Source: Treponema denticola (GTDB taxonomy: Bacteria > Spirochaetota > Spirochaetia > Treponematales > Treponemataceae). Taken from it: a stretch of 64,000 nucleotides of DNA. Where the stretch lies: contig NZ_CP038800.1 in NCBI RefSeq assembly GCF_024400535.1, positions 806,001 through 870,000 on the forward strand, read 5' to 3'. The translations under genes and the position numbers were made by a program. Under the pieces are notes generated by a model. That model saw only the letters and a program-made list of their open reading frames with translations. It ran no database searches and was not told the DNA's origin. This document shows, one piece after another, positions 54,801 through 64,000 of the stretch (positions within the stretch are counted from its first letter, which is position 1; each line of letters opens with the position of its first letter).

Positions 54801-57539
54801 ATGGATATAGAAAACACAAATAAACCTGATGTAATTCTCAACAAAAAAAGCACCAAGACGGCAGACGCTAAGCCTGAATCCGTCAAAACTGATTCTAAAA
54901 AGAAAGTCGTTGTAAAGGTTTCAAAAAGTGCTGCCGGAAAATCCAAAAAGACGGACACGCCTTCAGAGGAGCATCCTGCAGCCGTAAAGCCCGCAGTTAA
55001 ACCTGTCGTTTCGGTGAAAAAGGTTTCGGCTCAATCACAAAAACAGCCCGAGACTGAATTTAAAGAAAGACAATCGGATGAAAAAAGTGAAGAACTAAAA
55101 AAGGCGCCCTCACGGTCCGAAAATAAAAAAACTGCATCTCCTTTTTCGCAAGGAGAAAAAAGATTTCAGGAGAACCTAAGACGGGAAGAAAGGAATTTTC
55201 AAGATACGGCAAGAAAGGACGAAAAACAGCCCGAAAGAAAAAAGCCTGCTTCTTCCATGGATTCTATAGACTTTGTAAGTAAGAGGCCCAATGTCAAAGC
55301 CGGTAACTTGGCGGACGCAGGCCGAAGAAATAACCGCGGCCAGGGAAACCGCCCGCAAAGACCCGGAGGTCAGGGACAAGGTCAAACTGGAGGACAAGGA
55401 CGCCGGCGCGAAAGCAATTTTTCCGGAGCCCAAGCACGAGCCTACTCCGATGGAAAAAAACAGGGCTTTAGAACAGGACAAGGCGGACAGCAGGGCAGGC
55501 CGCAAGGCAGACCCGGCGACAGGCCTCAAAATAGGACAGGCTTCGGCGGTTCAAGACCGGGAGCAGCTCCGGCACCGATTCCCGTAGAAAAAAACAAGGC
55601 TCAAACAAATAAAAAAGCTCACAAGGCCAAAAAAGAAATATACAACAAGAAAAACAAGGAAGATGAATTTTTTGAAGAGCGTCTTTTAAATCAAAAGAAA
55701 AAGCAAAAGGAAAAAATTCATAATATTCCTAAACAGATAGAAATAATGGAATCGATTTCGGTTTCGGAATTGGCCAAGAAGATGAACTTAAAAGCCTCTG
55801 AGCTTATCGGAAAACTTATGGGCATGGGAATGATGGTTACGATGAACCAGTCCATCGATGCCGATACGGCAACGATTCTTGCATCGGAATATGACTGCGA
55901 TGTCAAGATTGTAAGCCTTTACGATGAAACTGTTATCGAAAGCAAGGAAGACGATTTATCCGAATTGAAACCGAGGCCTCCCGTTGTAACCATAATGGGA
56001 CATGTTGACCACGGTAAGACCAAGACCCTTGACGCCATCAGAAGCTCTAATGTTATAGCGGGAGAATTCGGAGGAATTACCCAGCACATAGGTGCTTATA
56101 CGGTAAACACCCACGGAGGAAAAATTACCTTCCTCGATACTCCTGGACATGAAGCCTTTACGATGATGCGTGCACGAGGAGCCGAAATTACGGACATAGT
56201 TGTTTTGGTTGTTGCTGCCGATGACGGCGTTATGCCTCAAACCATCGAAGCTATCAACCATGCACGGGATGCCAAGGTTCCTATAATAGTTGCAGTAAAC
56301 AAGGTCGATAAGCCTGAAGCAAATGTAGACAAGGTAAAGACCCGCCTTTCGGAATTAGGCCTCATGCCTGAAGAATGGGGCGGAGACACCATGTTTGTCG
56401 AAATCTCGGCTTTAAAAAAATTGGGATTGGACAACCTCTTGGATACAATCCTTCTTCAAGCCGAGGTGCTTGAGTTAAAGGCCAATTATACATGCAATGC
56501 GGAAGGAAAGGTTATAGAATCCCGCATTGACCACGGAAGAGGCGTTGTTGCAACCATTATCGTTCAACGCGGAACATTGAGAACCGGAGACCCCTATGTT
56601 GCAGGTATTTATTCAGGCCGCGTAAGAGCCATCTTCAATGACAGGGGCGAAAAAATCGATGAAGCTACTCCGAGTATGCCCGTCGAAATCCTAGGTCTTG
56701 AAGGTATGCCGAATGCGGGCGACCCATTCCAAGTTACCGATTCGGAGCGCATAGCCCGCCAGATTTCGGACAAAAGGCAGGAGCTAAAACGCTTTGAAGA
56801 TTCAAGGAATGTTAAGAAGGTTACCCTCGATAACCTCTATGAAACCATCCATGACGGAGAAATATTGGAGCTTAAAGTTATCATAAAGGGAGACGTTCAA
56901 GGTTCCGTAGAAGCCTTAAAGCAGTCTCTGGAAAAACTTTCCACACCCGAAATAAGACTTAATGTAATACATGCTTCGGCAGGAGCTATCAACGATTCCG
57001 ATGTTATGCTTGCTGCCGCAGACTCGAACGCCTTAATCATAGGCTTTAACGTACGCCCCACTCCTCAGGCTAAAATTTTGGCCGATCAGGAAAAGGTCGA
57101 TATAAGAAAATACACGGTTATCTACAAGGCTGTCGAAGAAATTCAGCTTGCCATGGAAGGAATGCTATCCCCCGATATCAAGGAACAGGTTATCGGTATG
57201 GTTGAAGTCAGAAATACATTTAAGGTTCCCAAAATCGGAAAAATTGCCGGTTGTTATGTTCTTGAAGGCGTCGTAAAGAGAAACTGTGCAGTCCATGTTA
57301 TCAGAGACGGCATAGTCGTTCACTCGGGTAAACTTTCCTCGTTAAAGAGATTCAAAGACGATGCAAAAGAAGTTGCAGCAGGCTTTGAGTGCGGTATCGG
57401 TATCGAAGACTTTAACGACATACAGGTCGATGACCAGTTAGAAATTATCGAAATGATTCAGGTTGCCCGAAAATTGAGCGACAGCGAAAAATACAAGGCT
57501 CCCGAGATCAAAGAAGAAGGAACCGAAGCCGATGAGTGA
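54801..57539 (+). CDS. infB: translation initiation factor IF-2
   Basis: The GTPase IF-2 delivers fMet-tRNA to the ribosome. ATG 54801 (GGAG upstream) is preferred over the in-frame 54765. The 912 residues include a disordered N-terminal half, Lys-rich then Gly/Gln/Arg-rich (residues about 150-270), and the IF2N-like segment. The GTPase domain has [15 protein letters not shown] and NKVDKPEA. Domains II-IV follow to the C-terminus. The start is 7 bases after the nusA stop, and the end overlaps rbfA. Confidence 0.95.
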   Translation: MDIENTNKPDVILNKKSTKTADAKPESVKTDSKKKVVVKVSKSAAGKSKKTDTPSEEHPAAVKPAVKPVVSVKKVSAQSQKQPETEFKERQSDEKSEELKKAPSRSENKKTASPFSQGEKRFQENLRREERNFQDTARKDEKQPERKKPASSMDSIDFVSKRPNVKAGNLADAGRRNNRGQGNRPQRPGGQGQGQTGGQGRRRESNFSGAQARAYSDGKKQGFRTGQGGQQGRPQGRPGDRPQNRTGFGGSRPGAAPAPIPVEKNKAQTNKKAHKAKKEIYNKKNKEDEFFEERLLNQKKKQKEKIHNIPKQIEIMESISVSELAKKMNLKASELIGKLMGMGMMVTMNQSIDADTATILASEYDCDVKIVSLYDETVIESKEDDLSELKPRPPVVTIMGHVDHGKTKTLDAIRSSNVIAGEFGGITQHIGAYTVNTHGGKITFLDTPGHEAFTMMRARGAEITDIVVLVVAADDGVMPQTIEAINHARDAKVPIIVAVNKVDKPEANVDKVKTRLSELGLMPEEWGGDTMFVEISALKKLGLDNLLDTILLQAEVLELKANYTCNAEGKVIESRIDHGRGVVATIIVQRGTLRTGDPYVAGIYSGRVRAIFNDRGEKIDEATPSMPVEILGLEGMPNAGDPFQVTDSERIARQISDKRQELKRFEDSRNVKKVTLDNLYETIHDGEILELKVIIKGDVQGSVEALKQSLEKLSTPEIRLNVIHASAGAINDSDVMLAAADSNALIIGFNVRPTPQAKILADQEKVDIRKYTVIYKAVEEIQLAMEGMLSPDIKEQVIGMVEVRNTFKVPKIGKIAGCYVLEGVVKRNCAVHVIRDGIVVHSGKLSSLKRFKDDAKEVAAGFECGIGIEDFNDIQVDDQLEIIEMIQVARKLSDSEKYKAPEIKEEGTEADE

Positions 57540-57930
57540 GTTTAGGCTTGCAAGATTGGGCGAGCAGATAAGGGAAGAAATTTCGGCCCTTATTTGCTCC
57601 GGCAAAATAAAGGATCCGAGAGTTTCTTCTCTTCTTTCAATAAACCGAGTAATCGTTTCAGGAGACCTTGCCTATGCTAAGGTTTATGTTTCAAGCTTTT
57701 TAGATGAGCATAAGACAAAGCAGGGAGTAAGAGGCTTGGAAAATGCTTCAGGCTTTATAAGAACCAGCCTTGCAAAAAAGCTTCATATAAGGCAGTGTCC
57801 TGAGCTCACCTTTATATTCGATAAGAGTATAAAGGAAGGAATAGACATGGTAAATAAACTTGAAAGCCTTGAGTACTTTACCGATCCCGATGAAGATGAA
57901 GGAAATGTCGGCAGTTCGGAAGCCGATTAA
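57532..57930 (+). CDS. rbfA: ribosome-binding factor A
   Basis: The 132-residue cold-shock-type KH protein helps mature 16S rRNA. It has RLARLGEQIREEISALI at the N-terminus and RQCPELTFIFDKSI in the core, both typical of RbfA. Its start overlaps the infB stop by eight bases, indicating translational coupling. It is complete. Confidence 0.93.
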   Translation: MSEFRLARLGEQIREEISALICSGKIKDPRVSSLLSINRVIVSGDLAYAKVYVSSFLDEHKTKQGVRGLENASGFIRTSLAKKLHIRQCPELTFIFDKSIKEGIDMVNKLESLEYFTDPDEDEGNVGSSEAD

Positions 57931-57944
57931 GCCCTGCCTTAAAA

Positions 57945-58970
57945 ATGGAATTAAATAAAAACCTTATCGTCCCGTTTGCAAAACAGGCGGGACTTACAAG
58001 CTTTGCTTCAATGTCGGCGGTAAAAAAAGCTCTTTCGACAAAAAAGGTAGGCCACACAGGAACCTTAGATCTTTTTGCCGACGGCCTTTTAGTTCTTCTT
58101 ACAGGACAATTAACCCGCCTCGCCGACATAATTTCAGCCGAAAAAAAGACCTATGAAGCATGGATAGAATTCGGAACGGAAACGGATACCCTCGACCCCG
58201 AAGGCGAGCCCATTTTGACGGCCCCCCTTCCTTCTTATAAAAATTTAGCAGATTGTATTCCAAAATTTTTAGGAAAAATACTTCAAAGACCGCCCGAATT
58301 TTCTGCAATAAAAATAAACGGAAAAAGAGCTTCCGACAGAATACGCAGCGGCGAAAAGATAGAGATTGCAGAGAGGAAAATAGAAATTTTTAAAATAGAG
58401 CTTAAAGGGATAATTACCGATAGCGGTTTGGAATTTACAGAAAAGGATTTTTTAAATACAAACACCGAGCTAAAAATAAAATATGTCCACATAAGCGTGG
58501 AATGTTCAAAGGGAACTTACATCCGCTCCCTTGTAAGAGACCTTGCAAGAACAGCTTCTTCTTGTGCCTATGTTAGGGCTTTGCGGAGGACGGCAGTTGG
58601 AAACTTTAAACTTGAAGATGCGGCAGGTTTTTCTCTTTTAAATGATTTTTCTACAGCACCGGAAAAGTTTTATGAACAAAAAGAAATTGCTTCTTCGGAA
58701 ATAAGGGCAAAGGCGTTTTCTTTTTCTCCTAAGACGGCAGAAAATTTAAGATTACCTCAAATTTTCTTGGATCAAAAATATCTAAACGATTTTTATAGCG
58801 GAAAGAAGATTAAATTTAATTGGTTTTTAAATACCGATGAAGTTTTAGAAAATACAACAGGCTCCAACTTAGAAAACAAAAAAATATGTGTCTTTTGTAA
58901 TAATTTATGGACAGGCATTATAGGGCTAAACAAAAACGGTTTAAAATATGAAACCGTGATAAAAAATTAA
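57945..58970 (+). CDS. truB: tRNA pseudouridine-55 synthase
   Basis: TruB makes pseudouridine 55 in the T-loop of tRNAs. The 341 residues include KVGHTGTLDLFADGLL, with the catalytic Asp, and SKGTYIRSLVRDLA. It is slightly longer than the typical 300, with an extended C-terminus after about residue 260. It closes the rimP operon, 14 bases after rbfA. Confidence 0.93.
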   Translation: MELNKNLIVPFAKQAGLTSFASMSAVKKALSTKKVGHTGTLDLFADGLLVLLTGQLTRLADIISAEKKTYEAWIEFGTETDTLDPEGEPILTAPLPSYKNLADCIPKFLGKILQRPPEFSAIKINGKRASDRIRSGEKIEIAERKIEIFKIELKGIITDSGLEFTEKDFLNTNTELKIKYVHISVECSKGTYIRSLVRDLARTASSCAYVRALRRTAVGNFKLEDAAGFSLLNDFSTAPEKFYEQKEIASSEIRAKAFSFSPKTAENLRLPQIFLDQKYLNDFYSGKKIKFNWFLNTDEVLENTTGSNLENKKICVFCNNLWTGIIGLNKNGLKYETVIKN

Positions 58971-58999
58971 AAAACCGCCGAGCTTAAAGTTTACCCCTC

Positions 59000-59030
59000 T
59001 TGACATATCCCCCTCTTTAACATGTATATT
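59000..59030 (+). promoter_or_regulatory. promoter for the methyltransferase gene
   Basis: TTGACA (59000-59005) precedes TATATT (59025-59030) with a longish 19-base spacer. A strong AGGAGG ribosome-binding site lies just ahead of the ATG at 59054. Confidence 0.4.
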
Positions 59031-59053
59031 TATTATATCAGGAGGTAATACCT

Positions 59054-59863
59054 ATGAAAGAATTTAACGGCGTAGCCGATACCATGCTCATACCGATGGC
59101 GGCACGGATTTATGTATCTAAGCGCTTTCCTGAATACTTTTATGACAGAACGGCTTTAGAATTGGAAGAAAAAATTCCTGCAAAAACGCTTGAAAAGATT
59201 TGGAACACATCTTCCGAATATACGATGCTGGCTTCGGTTGCCCGCTATTATAATTTTGATGAGATAATCAAAAATTTTATGGCTCGGCATAAAAAATGTA
59301 ATATCATCAATCTGGGTGCTGGACTGGAAACGGCTGTCTTTCGGCTTCAGGCGGACAGTACAATGTTTTATGAAATCGATTTACCTGAAGTAATCGAACA
59401 GCGCAAAAATATTTTGGGTGCAAAAGAAAACGAAAAGCTTATCGGTGCCGATCTTTTTGAGTTGGAATGGGTTAAACACATCGATACCTCGCTTCCTTCT
59501 TTACTGACTGTTTCCGGCGTCTTTCAATATTTCCGAGAAGAAAAAATTGTGCAGTTTTTGTCGGATGTAAAAAAGCACTTTCCTAAAGGAGAACTGATTT
59601 TTGATGCAACAAATGAGATCGGTATAAAATATGCGAATAAGTATGTGCAAAAAACAGGCAATACTTCAGCACAGATGTATTTTTATGTAAATGACGGCTA
59701 AGCTTTTGCACAAAAATGCGGTCTGGAGCTCATGGAGCAGCGGACATTTTATACTGCTGCAAGGAAAATGCTGAAGCGTAAATTAAAACTCTATACCCGT
59801 ATTGCGATGAAGGTATGCGATGACGGAGGAAGAACGATTATTTTACATTTAAAGCTGAATTAA
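59054..59863 (+). pseudogene. LCM-family (leucine carboxyl-type) O-methyltransferase with in-frame stop
   Basis: The first 215 codons encode an SAM-dependent fold (IINLGAGLETAVFRL, FYEIDLPEVIEQRKNIL, FDATNEIGIKYA) and stop at TAA 59699-59701. The same frame continues 53 codons (AFAQKCGLELMEQRTFYTAA ... RTIILHLKLN) to TAA 59861-59863, the normal ending of this family. One base change (AAA or AAG to TAA) explains it. Substrate unknown; related proteins methylate small polyketide-like or carboxyl groups. Expression signals look intact. Confidence 0.72.
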
Positions 59864-60110
59864 AGGGCAGAGGCGGTATCCTCTAAAAACGATATAATCG
59901 GTAAAGAACGCATAGTCTTTTTCCTAAGTCTTTTAACAAAATTCCTATAAAAATTATACAAAATCTGTTGATTTTTTTAAAAAAGAAAAGTATGATGCAG
60001 AAACTCTAAATTATCGGAACAGCATACTTCTGTTCGAATTATTTTAATACGGTTATGCTGAATTTGTTGACACATGTACTCCAAGCCGAGCCGTGCCTTG
60101 AGGAGAAAAA

Positions 60111-60677
60111 ATGTTTTTATTAAAATTGATGGAAAGCGGCAGGGAACACCTCATCGGAGCGTTTGATTCCGAAGCCAACATAAAAGCTTTTTTGGAAAAA
60201 ATTCCGGGCTTTGAAGTGTATTCCGGCGATGAGTATGGCGTTTTAGGCAAATTGCATGTTGCAGCCTTAGGCGGCCTCGTTGAAATAGCTTATGGAAAGA
60301 AAAAATTTCCATTATCGAAGTTTTCGTTTGCCGATGACGAAGCCGAAGCTATTGCGATTGAGGTTGAAGCTTTTGATGACGGGAAAGCAAACACCTTTGA
60401 AGGATGCACTCTCGTCGATGCCTACTTAATCGGAAACAACGAACTTAAAACTTATATCGAAAAGCGCGAGAGAAACTTTTTGCGTGTGAAAGCCGTGTTG
60501 GAAAAAAAAGGCTTTTCCGTCTTTCGCGAGTATCACGGCTCCGAAGACGGCGAAGCGGTTACATATCGGGATGCAAACGGTCAGTACCGGTTTTTGATGC
60601 ACATGGATCCGGGCTTTGTTGATGACCTTCCCGAAGACGATTCCGAGTTGGAAGTATATATCAGCGAAAATGACTGA
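60111..60677 (+). CDS. unknown acidic protein
   Basis: This 188-residue acidic protein has no recognised domain. It contains FLLKLMESGREHLIGAFDSE, several Asp/Glu-rich stretches and a C-terminal YRDANGQYRFLMHMD. It stands alone, and a hairpin overlaps its stop codon. No signal peptide or membrane helix is visible. It might be a small immunity-type or regulatory protein, but nothing in the context supports a choice. Confidence 0.6.
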   Translation: MFLLKLMESGREHLIGAFDSEANIKAFLEKIPGFEVYSGDEYGVLGKLHVAALGGLVEIAYGKKKFPLSKFSFADDEAEAIAIEVEAFDDGKANTFEGCTLVDAYLIGNNELKTYIEKRERNFLRVKAVLEKKGFSVFREYHGSEDGEAVTYRDANGQYRFLMHMDPGFVDDLPEDDSELEVYISEND

Positions 60678-60704
60678 AACTTTACTCTCGAGATAAAGTT
60701 TCAG
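60674..60704. terminator. hairpin at the end of the unknown acidic gene
   Basis: CTGAAACTTTA (60674-60684) pairs with TAAAGTTTCAG (60694-60704), an 11-bp stem with a 9-base loop. The stem covers the stop codon. The T tract is weak, so termination is likely but not certain. Confidence 0.6.
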
Positions 60705-60773
60705 TCCCTTTGTCTGACCCGGAAGTGAATATGCAATTTATGTTTTATTTTTACGGTACGCACATTATACTTT

Positions 60774-61625
60774 TTACCTACCCTGAGACCTTTTCTCGGC
60801 GATTATACTCTGTACAAATTTTACCGCATCTTCCGCTGCTTTCTGCATCATGTCTCCGTAAAAGACATGCTTTGCTCCGTCAAGCTTTATGAGCTTCGCG
60901 TTGGGGAAGGTCTTAATCGCCCGTTCCGAATACGACAGCGGTACAAGCGAGTCGGCTGTTCCATGAATGATGAGCGTTTTACCGGAATATTTGGGCATCA
61001 ATGTATAAATATCAAATGAGAGAACATCCTTATTATAAATGCGGCCTATGATTTTTCCCAGCAGCTTCATTGTGTCGGGCATCCGTTCCGGATCGGGAGT
61101 GCGCTGCCGAATGTAATCATGCAACACAAAAGCAGGATATAATAAAACCAAGCCCGCTACATCGGCGGGGCGCAGTGCTGCGATATAGGTTGAAACAAAT
61201 CCGCCTTGGCTTTCTCCGAATAAAAAGATTTGTTCAGGCTTAAAACGAGAGTCGGCTTTTAAGTTATCGAGAATGACCGTCAAATCTTCGGCCTCGGTAA
61301 GTACCGACATTTCCGTCATTTTTCCATCGCTTTTGATATGGTTGCCGCCGCCGATAAAGTCAAAAATGTATGCAGCAATTCCATGCTCTGCAAAAGCCGC
61401 AGCATAGCCTTTAACGCCTCCGTGGTTTCCGCCGAATCCGTGTGAAAGAATGACTAAGGGCACAGGCGATTCGCTATCGGGAAGAAAAAGCTTTCCGTAT
61501 ATTTTCATGCCGTTTCTCTGAAAGCTTTGTTCTTCGACTTTAAATGCGGGCGCTGCCTTTGTTTGTGCCGCGGCGATTGTTCCAATAAATAAAATAACTG
61601 CCGATAAGAGCATGATTTTTTTCAT
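60774..61625 (-). CDS. exported alpha/beta hydrolase
   Basis: The 283-residue protein has a signal peptide (ending AAAQTKAAP) and an alpha/beta-hydrolase core. The nucleophile Ser139 is in FGESQGG. The catalytic acid is probably Asp225 in GTADSLVP and the histidine His253 in GAKHVFYGD. It is a secreted or periplasmic esterase/lipase-like enzyme of unknown substrate. The only neighbour is the galactokinase gene, transcribed divergently, across about 190 bases. Confidence 0.85.
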   Translation of the reverse strand: MKKIMLLSAVILFIGTIAAAQTKAAPAFKVEEQSFQRNGMKIYGKLFLPDSESPVPLVILSHGFGGNHGGVKGYAAAFAEHGIAAYIFDFIGGGNHIKSDGKMTEMSVLTEAEDLTVILDNLKADSRFKPEQIFLFGESQGGFVSTYIAALRPADVAGLVLLYPAFVLHDYIRQRTPDPERMPDTMKLLGKIIGRIYNKDVLSFDIYTLMPKYSGKTLIIHGTADSLVPLSYSERAIKTFPNAKLIKLDGAKHVFYGDMMQKAAEDAVKFVQSIIAEKRSQGR

Positions 61626-61819
61626 ATTTTATCCTCCGTTTTGCTAAAACTGTTCCGCTGTTCAAGTAATCTAAAAAAATTAAAAGTCATATCAGTAATT
61701 AGTATATAATAAGTATACAAGTTAGAATGGAGCTAAGTCAAGACTTGAAAACCAATAAAGTATTTCTATGATTGTCAAAATGCTCAATTTCGTATAAAAT
61801 TAAAAAATAGGAGAAAACT

Positions 61820-63019
61820 TTGAACTTAACAAATAAAACATTTTTACAAAACTTAAAAGATGAATTTATTTCTTTTTACGGTAATTCGGAAGAAAAAATT
61901 ATTTTCGCAGTCTCTCCTGCACGGATAAATATAATAGGCGAACACATAGATTATAACGGAGGCTTTGTGCTGCCTGCCGCCGTTAATTTATATTTAAGGA
62001 TTGCTCTGCGCAAAAGACAGGATAAAAAAATACTTTACCGCTCGATGAAGGCGGAAAAAGTTTTTGAATTTGAGCTTGACGGAAATTTGAATTTTTATAA
62101 AGAAAATGATTTTGCAAACTATTTAAACGGAATGTTTTTGGTTTTAAAAGAGAGGGGCTTGAAGGTCGATACGGGATTTGAGCTTTTAATTACAAGCGAT
62201 ATTCCGCAAGGGAGCGGCATCTCTTCTTCGGCCGCCTTGGAACTTTGTTTCGGTAAAATTATTTCTCATGTCTTCGGTTTTGAGCTTGACGGCATTGAGC
62301 TTGCAAAGACAGGCCGCCGGGTCGAAAACGGATTCTTGAGCCTTAAATCCGGAATTATGGATCAGTTTGCAATAGCGATGGGTAAAAAAAATCAGGCCAT
62401 TCTTTTGGACACATCCTCCTTGGACTATGAGTACATTCCCCTTGAAACCGAGCCCTACCGAATTGTAATTATGAATTCCAATAAGCCCCGTAAATTGACG
62501 GAATCAAAATATAATGAAAGAAAGGAAGAATGTGAAAAAGCTCTTGCCTTTTTACAAAAAGAAACGGACATAGATTTTTTATGCGATCTAAGCGTTTACG
62601 ATTTTGAAAAATTGGAACAAGATTTGATTTCCAATTTGGGAGAAAAAATTTTCCGCAGGGTAAGGCATTGCGTTACCGAGATGGATAGGGTAAGGCGGAG
62701 TGCCGAAGCCTTAAAAAATAAGGACTTAAAACTTTTAGGCGCTTCCTTAAACCAATCCCATCTTTCGTTAAAAGACGATTACGAAGTTACCGGAAAAGAA
62801 CTGGATGCTCTTTTTTTTGCAGCCATAAAAGAAAAAAGCTGTATCGGTGCCAGAATGACAGGGGCGGGCTTTTCGGGCTGTGCAATCGCCGTTGTACACA
62901 AGGACGGCTTTGAAGAATTTGCCGAAAGAGTAGGGAAGGCCTACACGGAAAACACCGGCTTTACCGCTTCATTTTTTGCCTGCCAAGCCTCGGACGGAGT
63001 GTCTGTTATTTCGGTTTAA
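61820..63019 (+). CDS. galK: galactokinase
   Basis: This cytoplasmic GHMP kinase phosphorylates galactose at C1. The 399 residues have SPARINIIGEHIDYNGG (the galactokinase signature), the GHMP motif PQGSGISSSAAL, and MTGAGFSGCAIA. It is complete; the start is TTG (ttgaacttaac) with GGAG upstream. No other Leloir-pathway genes are in the window. Its last four bases overlap the convergent ATP-grasp gene. Confidence 0.92.
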   Translation: MNLTNKTFLQNLKDEFISFYGNSEEKIIFAVSPARINIIGEHIDYNGGFVLPAAVNLYLRIALRKRQDKKILYRSMKAEKVFEFELDGNLNFYKENDFANYLNGMFLVLKERGLKVDTGFELLITSDIPQGSGISSSAALELCFGKIISHVFGFELDGIELAKTGRRVENGFLSLKSGIMDQFAIAMGKKNQAILLDTSSLDYEYIPLETEPYRIVIMNSNKPRKLTESKYNERKEECEKALAFLQKETDIDFLCDLSVYDFEKLEQDLISNLGEKIFRRVRHCVTEMDRVRRSAEALKNKDLKLLGASLNQSHLSLKDDYEVTGKELDALFFAAIKEKSCIGARMTGAGFSGCAIAVVHKDGFEEFAERVGKAYTENTGFTASFFACQASDGVSVISV

Positions 63020-64000
63020 TCGTTTAATTCGGTGTCAAGGTAATAGATTAGCCCTTGGCGGCTGCCGCGTATAAAATACTTCCACCACAAAACAAGAGAC
63101 GGGTTTAAATTTTCTCCTATAGTTTGGAGTGTGAGCATCTTTTCTTTTAACTTCGGTTCAAGGAAGAAGGCTTGTTTTATTGCTTTCCGAATGGAAAGGC
63201 CGTGCACATCAAAGGCTTTATCTAAAAAATCCTTAAAGAACGAAGGATAAAGAATTTCATCTTCTTCCACTAAAATGGAATTTTTTAATAACTCATCGAA
63301 AGCCTTGTTTTTAATTTCCTTTGTGCTGTCATCTTCAGGGAATTTAAAAAAGTTCGGAGGATAATTGCCTTGCACGGCTATCGAAGGATTTGTCTTTTCA
63401 AAAAAAAGATTCGTTTTGTTGTTTGCTCTTTCAAGCCGCAAAAATATTTTTTGTACGGCTTCCATGCTCGCCTTAACTGCCTCATCATAGCTTTCCGCAG
63501 AGCTTAGGACATTGCCGCATTTTTCTACATTGTTTTTAGGAAAAACGGTTTCATCTTTTTCCAAAAGGCGGGGCAAAACATCTTTTATATTTTTTGTGCT
63601 TCTTGCTTCTTCAAGCCCGTATATTTTTTTTATGATGCCGGGCACCGAAATCCAAGCTCTTTCAGCACTAAAACGAGCGGCTCTTTCAGCACTAAAGCGA
63701 GCGGCTCTTTCGGTACTAAAACGAGCGGCCTCGCTATTAGGAAGTTCATCTACGGGTTCGCCTAAGGCTATTTTGATGGCGGCCTTAGTTACATCAAAGC
63801 CCGAAGAATAGGGAACCGTCCAGCCCGACATGTAGCCCCCTGAAAGGCGGGCGGCGATTTCTCCCACACAGGCAGTCCGTTTGCCATTTTTTTGGGGATC
63901 GGCTTTTCGTAAAAAAATGTCTCCCTTGGCTGCCCCGTTTGTAAGCCCCAAGGCCTTTATCCCGAGAAAAAAAACTCTTATAAGCTCATCACATTCTTCC
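63016..64000 (-). CDS. ATP-grasp-type ligase, C-terminal part (5' end beyond window)
   Basis: The frame is open to the window edge, so the upstream part is missing. It has the ATP-grasp signature GEIAARLSGGYMSGWTVPY and TNGAAKGDIFL, preceded by LIRVFFLGIKALG. A stretch with three 24-bp tandem repeats (63656-63727) encodes RAARFSAE-like units that look like an in-gene expansion. The C-terminus has KKAIKQAF-like charged helices. It resembles carbamoyl-phosphate-synthase-like ATP-grasp ligases; substrate unknown. Confidence 0.75.
   Translation of the reverse strand, partial: EECDELIRVFFLGIKALGLTNGAAKGDIFLRKADPQKNGKRTACVGEIAARLSGGYMSGWTVPYSSGFDVTKAAIKIALGEPVDELPNSEAARFSTERAARFSAERAARFSAERAWISVPGIIKKIYGLEEARSTKNIKDVLPRLLEKDETVFPKNNVEKCGNVLSSAESYDEAVKASMEAVQKIFLRLERANNKTNLFFEKTNPSIAVQGNYPPNFFKFPEDDSTKEIKNKAFDELLKNSILVEEDEILYPSFFKDFLDKAFDVHGLSIRKAIKQAFFLEPKLKEKMLTLQTIGENLNPSLVLWWKYFIRGSRQGLIYYLDTELND
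63656..63727. repeat. three tandem 24-bp repeats in an ATP-grasp gene
   Basis: Units start at 63656, 63680 and 63704 with the consensus GCTCTTTCAGCACTAAAACG plus GCGC-type end; they differ at a few positions. The length is a multiple of three, so reading frame is kept and each copy adds eight residues. Confidence 0.85.

Overview
The window looks like chromosome from an oral treponeme, Treponema denticola or a close relative. This is inferred from protein content and style (AT-rich DNA, many small lipoproteins, InlB-like and LRR surface proteins, a formylglycine-generating-enzyme-fold lipoprotein, MCPs, spirochaete-type TPR proteins), not from a database search. Most of it is chromosomal housekeeping DNA with short accessory inserts. 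No prophage, CRISPR array or complete insertion sequence is visible.

Layout. 0-5.4 kb: end of an unknown gene, a HTH/PTS-EIIA regulator, rsmA, a membrane protein, two RluA-type pseudouridine synthases, and convergent folC. 5.4-6.4 kb: a low-coding repeat region with a nuclease/transposase-tail ORF, five 23-bp tandem repeats and GC-rich direct repeats. 6.4-10.35 kb: a giant surface lipoprotein with InlB-like repeats and a beta-helix, whose signal peptide is out of frame with its body. 10.4-15 kb: murC, yicC, a cytidylate-kinase-like gene, then a PilZ-like protein and an exported protein on the minus strand. 15.2-17 kb: thrS with a one-base frameshift. 17-23.6 kb: an exported probable barrel protein, a large TPR membrane protein, and a DUF4912 gene followed by a GH57-like gene that lacks both catalytic carboxylates. 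23.6-25.8 kb: three hairpins, alr and ispH. 25.8-29.2 kb: GNAT and kinase genes and a frameshifted TPR gene. 29.5-39 kb: a transport island with an AraC-type regulator (in-frame stop), a family-5 solute-binding lipoprotein, two permeases, two ATPases and two exporter-type ABC proteins. 39-46 kb: a zinc-ribbon protein, a repeat/FGE-fold lipoprotein that may be a diversity-generating retroelement target, an MCP, a sugar-type binding lipoprotein and tRNA-Gly(CCC). 46-52.6 kb: a PAP2-like protein, acyl-ACP thioesterase, adk, a DAACS symporter, an LRR lipoprotein and an ornithine-type decarboxylase. 52.7-59 kb: the rimP-nusA-infB-rbfA-truB operon behind a terminator-like leader hairpin. 59-64 kb: an interrupted methyltransferase gene, an unknown gene, a lipase-like hydrolase, galK, and the end of an ATP-grasp gene.

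Two themes recur. First, five genes are broken by a single base: three frameshifts each cured by removing one base from a short homopolymer (thrS, the giant lipoprotein gene, a TPR gene), and two in-frame TAA codons (AraC regulator, methyltransferase). An interrupted thrS cannot be viable as read, so sequencing error is a serious possibility. Second, several small structures have no ordinary explanation: a terminator-like hairpin with only a leader transcript upstream, TATAAT boxes 7-8 bases from start codons (likely leaderless mRNAs), TTAGCCTA direct repeats at the AraC promoter, and clustered palindromes.

The most promising systems are the AraC/ABC island, probably for uptake of a chelated metal or peptide-like compound, and the DUF4912/GH57 pair, where a glycan-enzyme fold seems to have been kept without catalysis.
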